Below, one piece after another: positions 5,872 through 5,954 of a stretch of DNA of 5,954 bases. The notes beneath the pieces are model-generated. The model had not been told where the DNA came from. It ran no database searches and saw only the letters and a program-made list of their open reading frames with translations. Position 1 is the first letter of the stretch, and each line of letters starts with the position of its first letter. The stretch is from Alphaproteobacteria bacterium. Its GTDB lineage: Bacteria > Pseudomonadota > Alphaproteobacteria > UBA9219. The position numbers and the translations under genes are program-made. The stretch lies in NCBI GenBank assembly GCA_028693775.1, contig JAQUUS010000110.1:1-5954 (forward strand), written 5' to 3'.

Positions 5872-5954
5872 AAACGTTCTCTTTTGAGAGAGTCGAAAAT
5901 CAGTAACATTCTTTCGGTAATAACAAGTTTCCAAAGACTTGGCCATGGCTATGA
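5872..5954 (-). promoter_or_regulatory. AT-rich upstream region and leader of the degenerate GGDEF-EAL gene
   Basis: This 83-base stretch is clearly AT-richer than the coding sequence around it, which suits a promoter and leader and supports the start at 5871 over 5946. Read on the minus strand it has TTGTTA followed 17-18 bases later by an indifferent -10 region; I cannot fix a promoter precisely. Next to the start, AGAGAA is the likely Shine-Dalgarno. It lies within a small inverted repeat, AGAGA/TCTCT around a 4-base loop, at 5878-5891. Nothing else is recognised. Confidence 0.4.

Noticed and set aside
5872..5946. N-terminal extension of the GGDEF-EAL protein to ATG 5946
   Set aside because: The extra 25 residues come from AT-rich sequence unlike the body of the gene, no ribosome binding site is visible in the few bases before 5946, and 5871 has an AGAGAA in position. 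Not fully excluded, because the window ends there.

Overview
The window reads as ordinary single-copy chromosome from a fairly GC-rich Gram-negative bacterium, most likely an alphaproteobacterium. Three things point there: a lipid A biosynthesis gene, a small NDUFS4-like complex I subunit (typical of Alphaproteobacteria and mitochondria), and an LpxB/glycosyltransferase pair whose glycosyltransferase half looks alphaproteobacterial. Order and genus cannot be decided from this sequence. I see no rRNA, tRNA, CRISPR array, insertion sequence or phage gene.

Layout. (1) 3-1805 (+): the 3' part of a long reading frame that joins the C-terminal half of lipid-A-disaccharide synthase (LpxB) directly to a complete GT4 glycosyltransferase; its 5' end lies outside the window. 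(2) 1857-2726 (+): acetylglutamate kinase-like protein (ArgB), 51 bases downstream with a good ribosome binding site, probably in the same transcript. (3) 2796-3119 (+): NDUFS4-like complex I accessory subunit, preceded by a plausible promoter and a 12-bp palindrome. (4) 3120-3236: a spacer with a strong inverted repeat. (5) 3237-4670 (+): an acidic, cysteine-free, 477-residue protein of three related beta-rich repeats, with no known function. (6) 4675-5871 (-): a degenerate GGDEF-EAL protein converging on the repeat protein with only 4 bases between the stop codons. (7) 5872-5954: an AT-rich stretch that probably holds the promoter and leader of the degenerate GGDEF-EAL gene.

The first three genes are housekeeping (outer-membrane lipid A and glycan, arginine synthesis, respiration) and do not form one pathway. 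The more open part is the convergent pair at 3237-5871: a putative exported repeat protein facing a probably inactive c-di-GMP-type protein. Any functional link between them is speculation. The points most worth a second look are the LpxB-GT4 fusion, the unusual substrate loop of the ArgB-like protein, the uncharacterised repeat protein, the loss of catalytic motifs in the GGDEF-EAL protein, and the structured spacer at 3138-3201.
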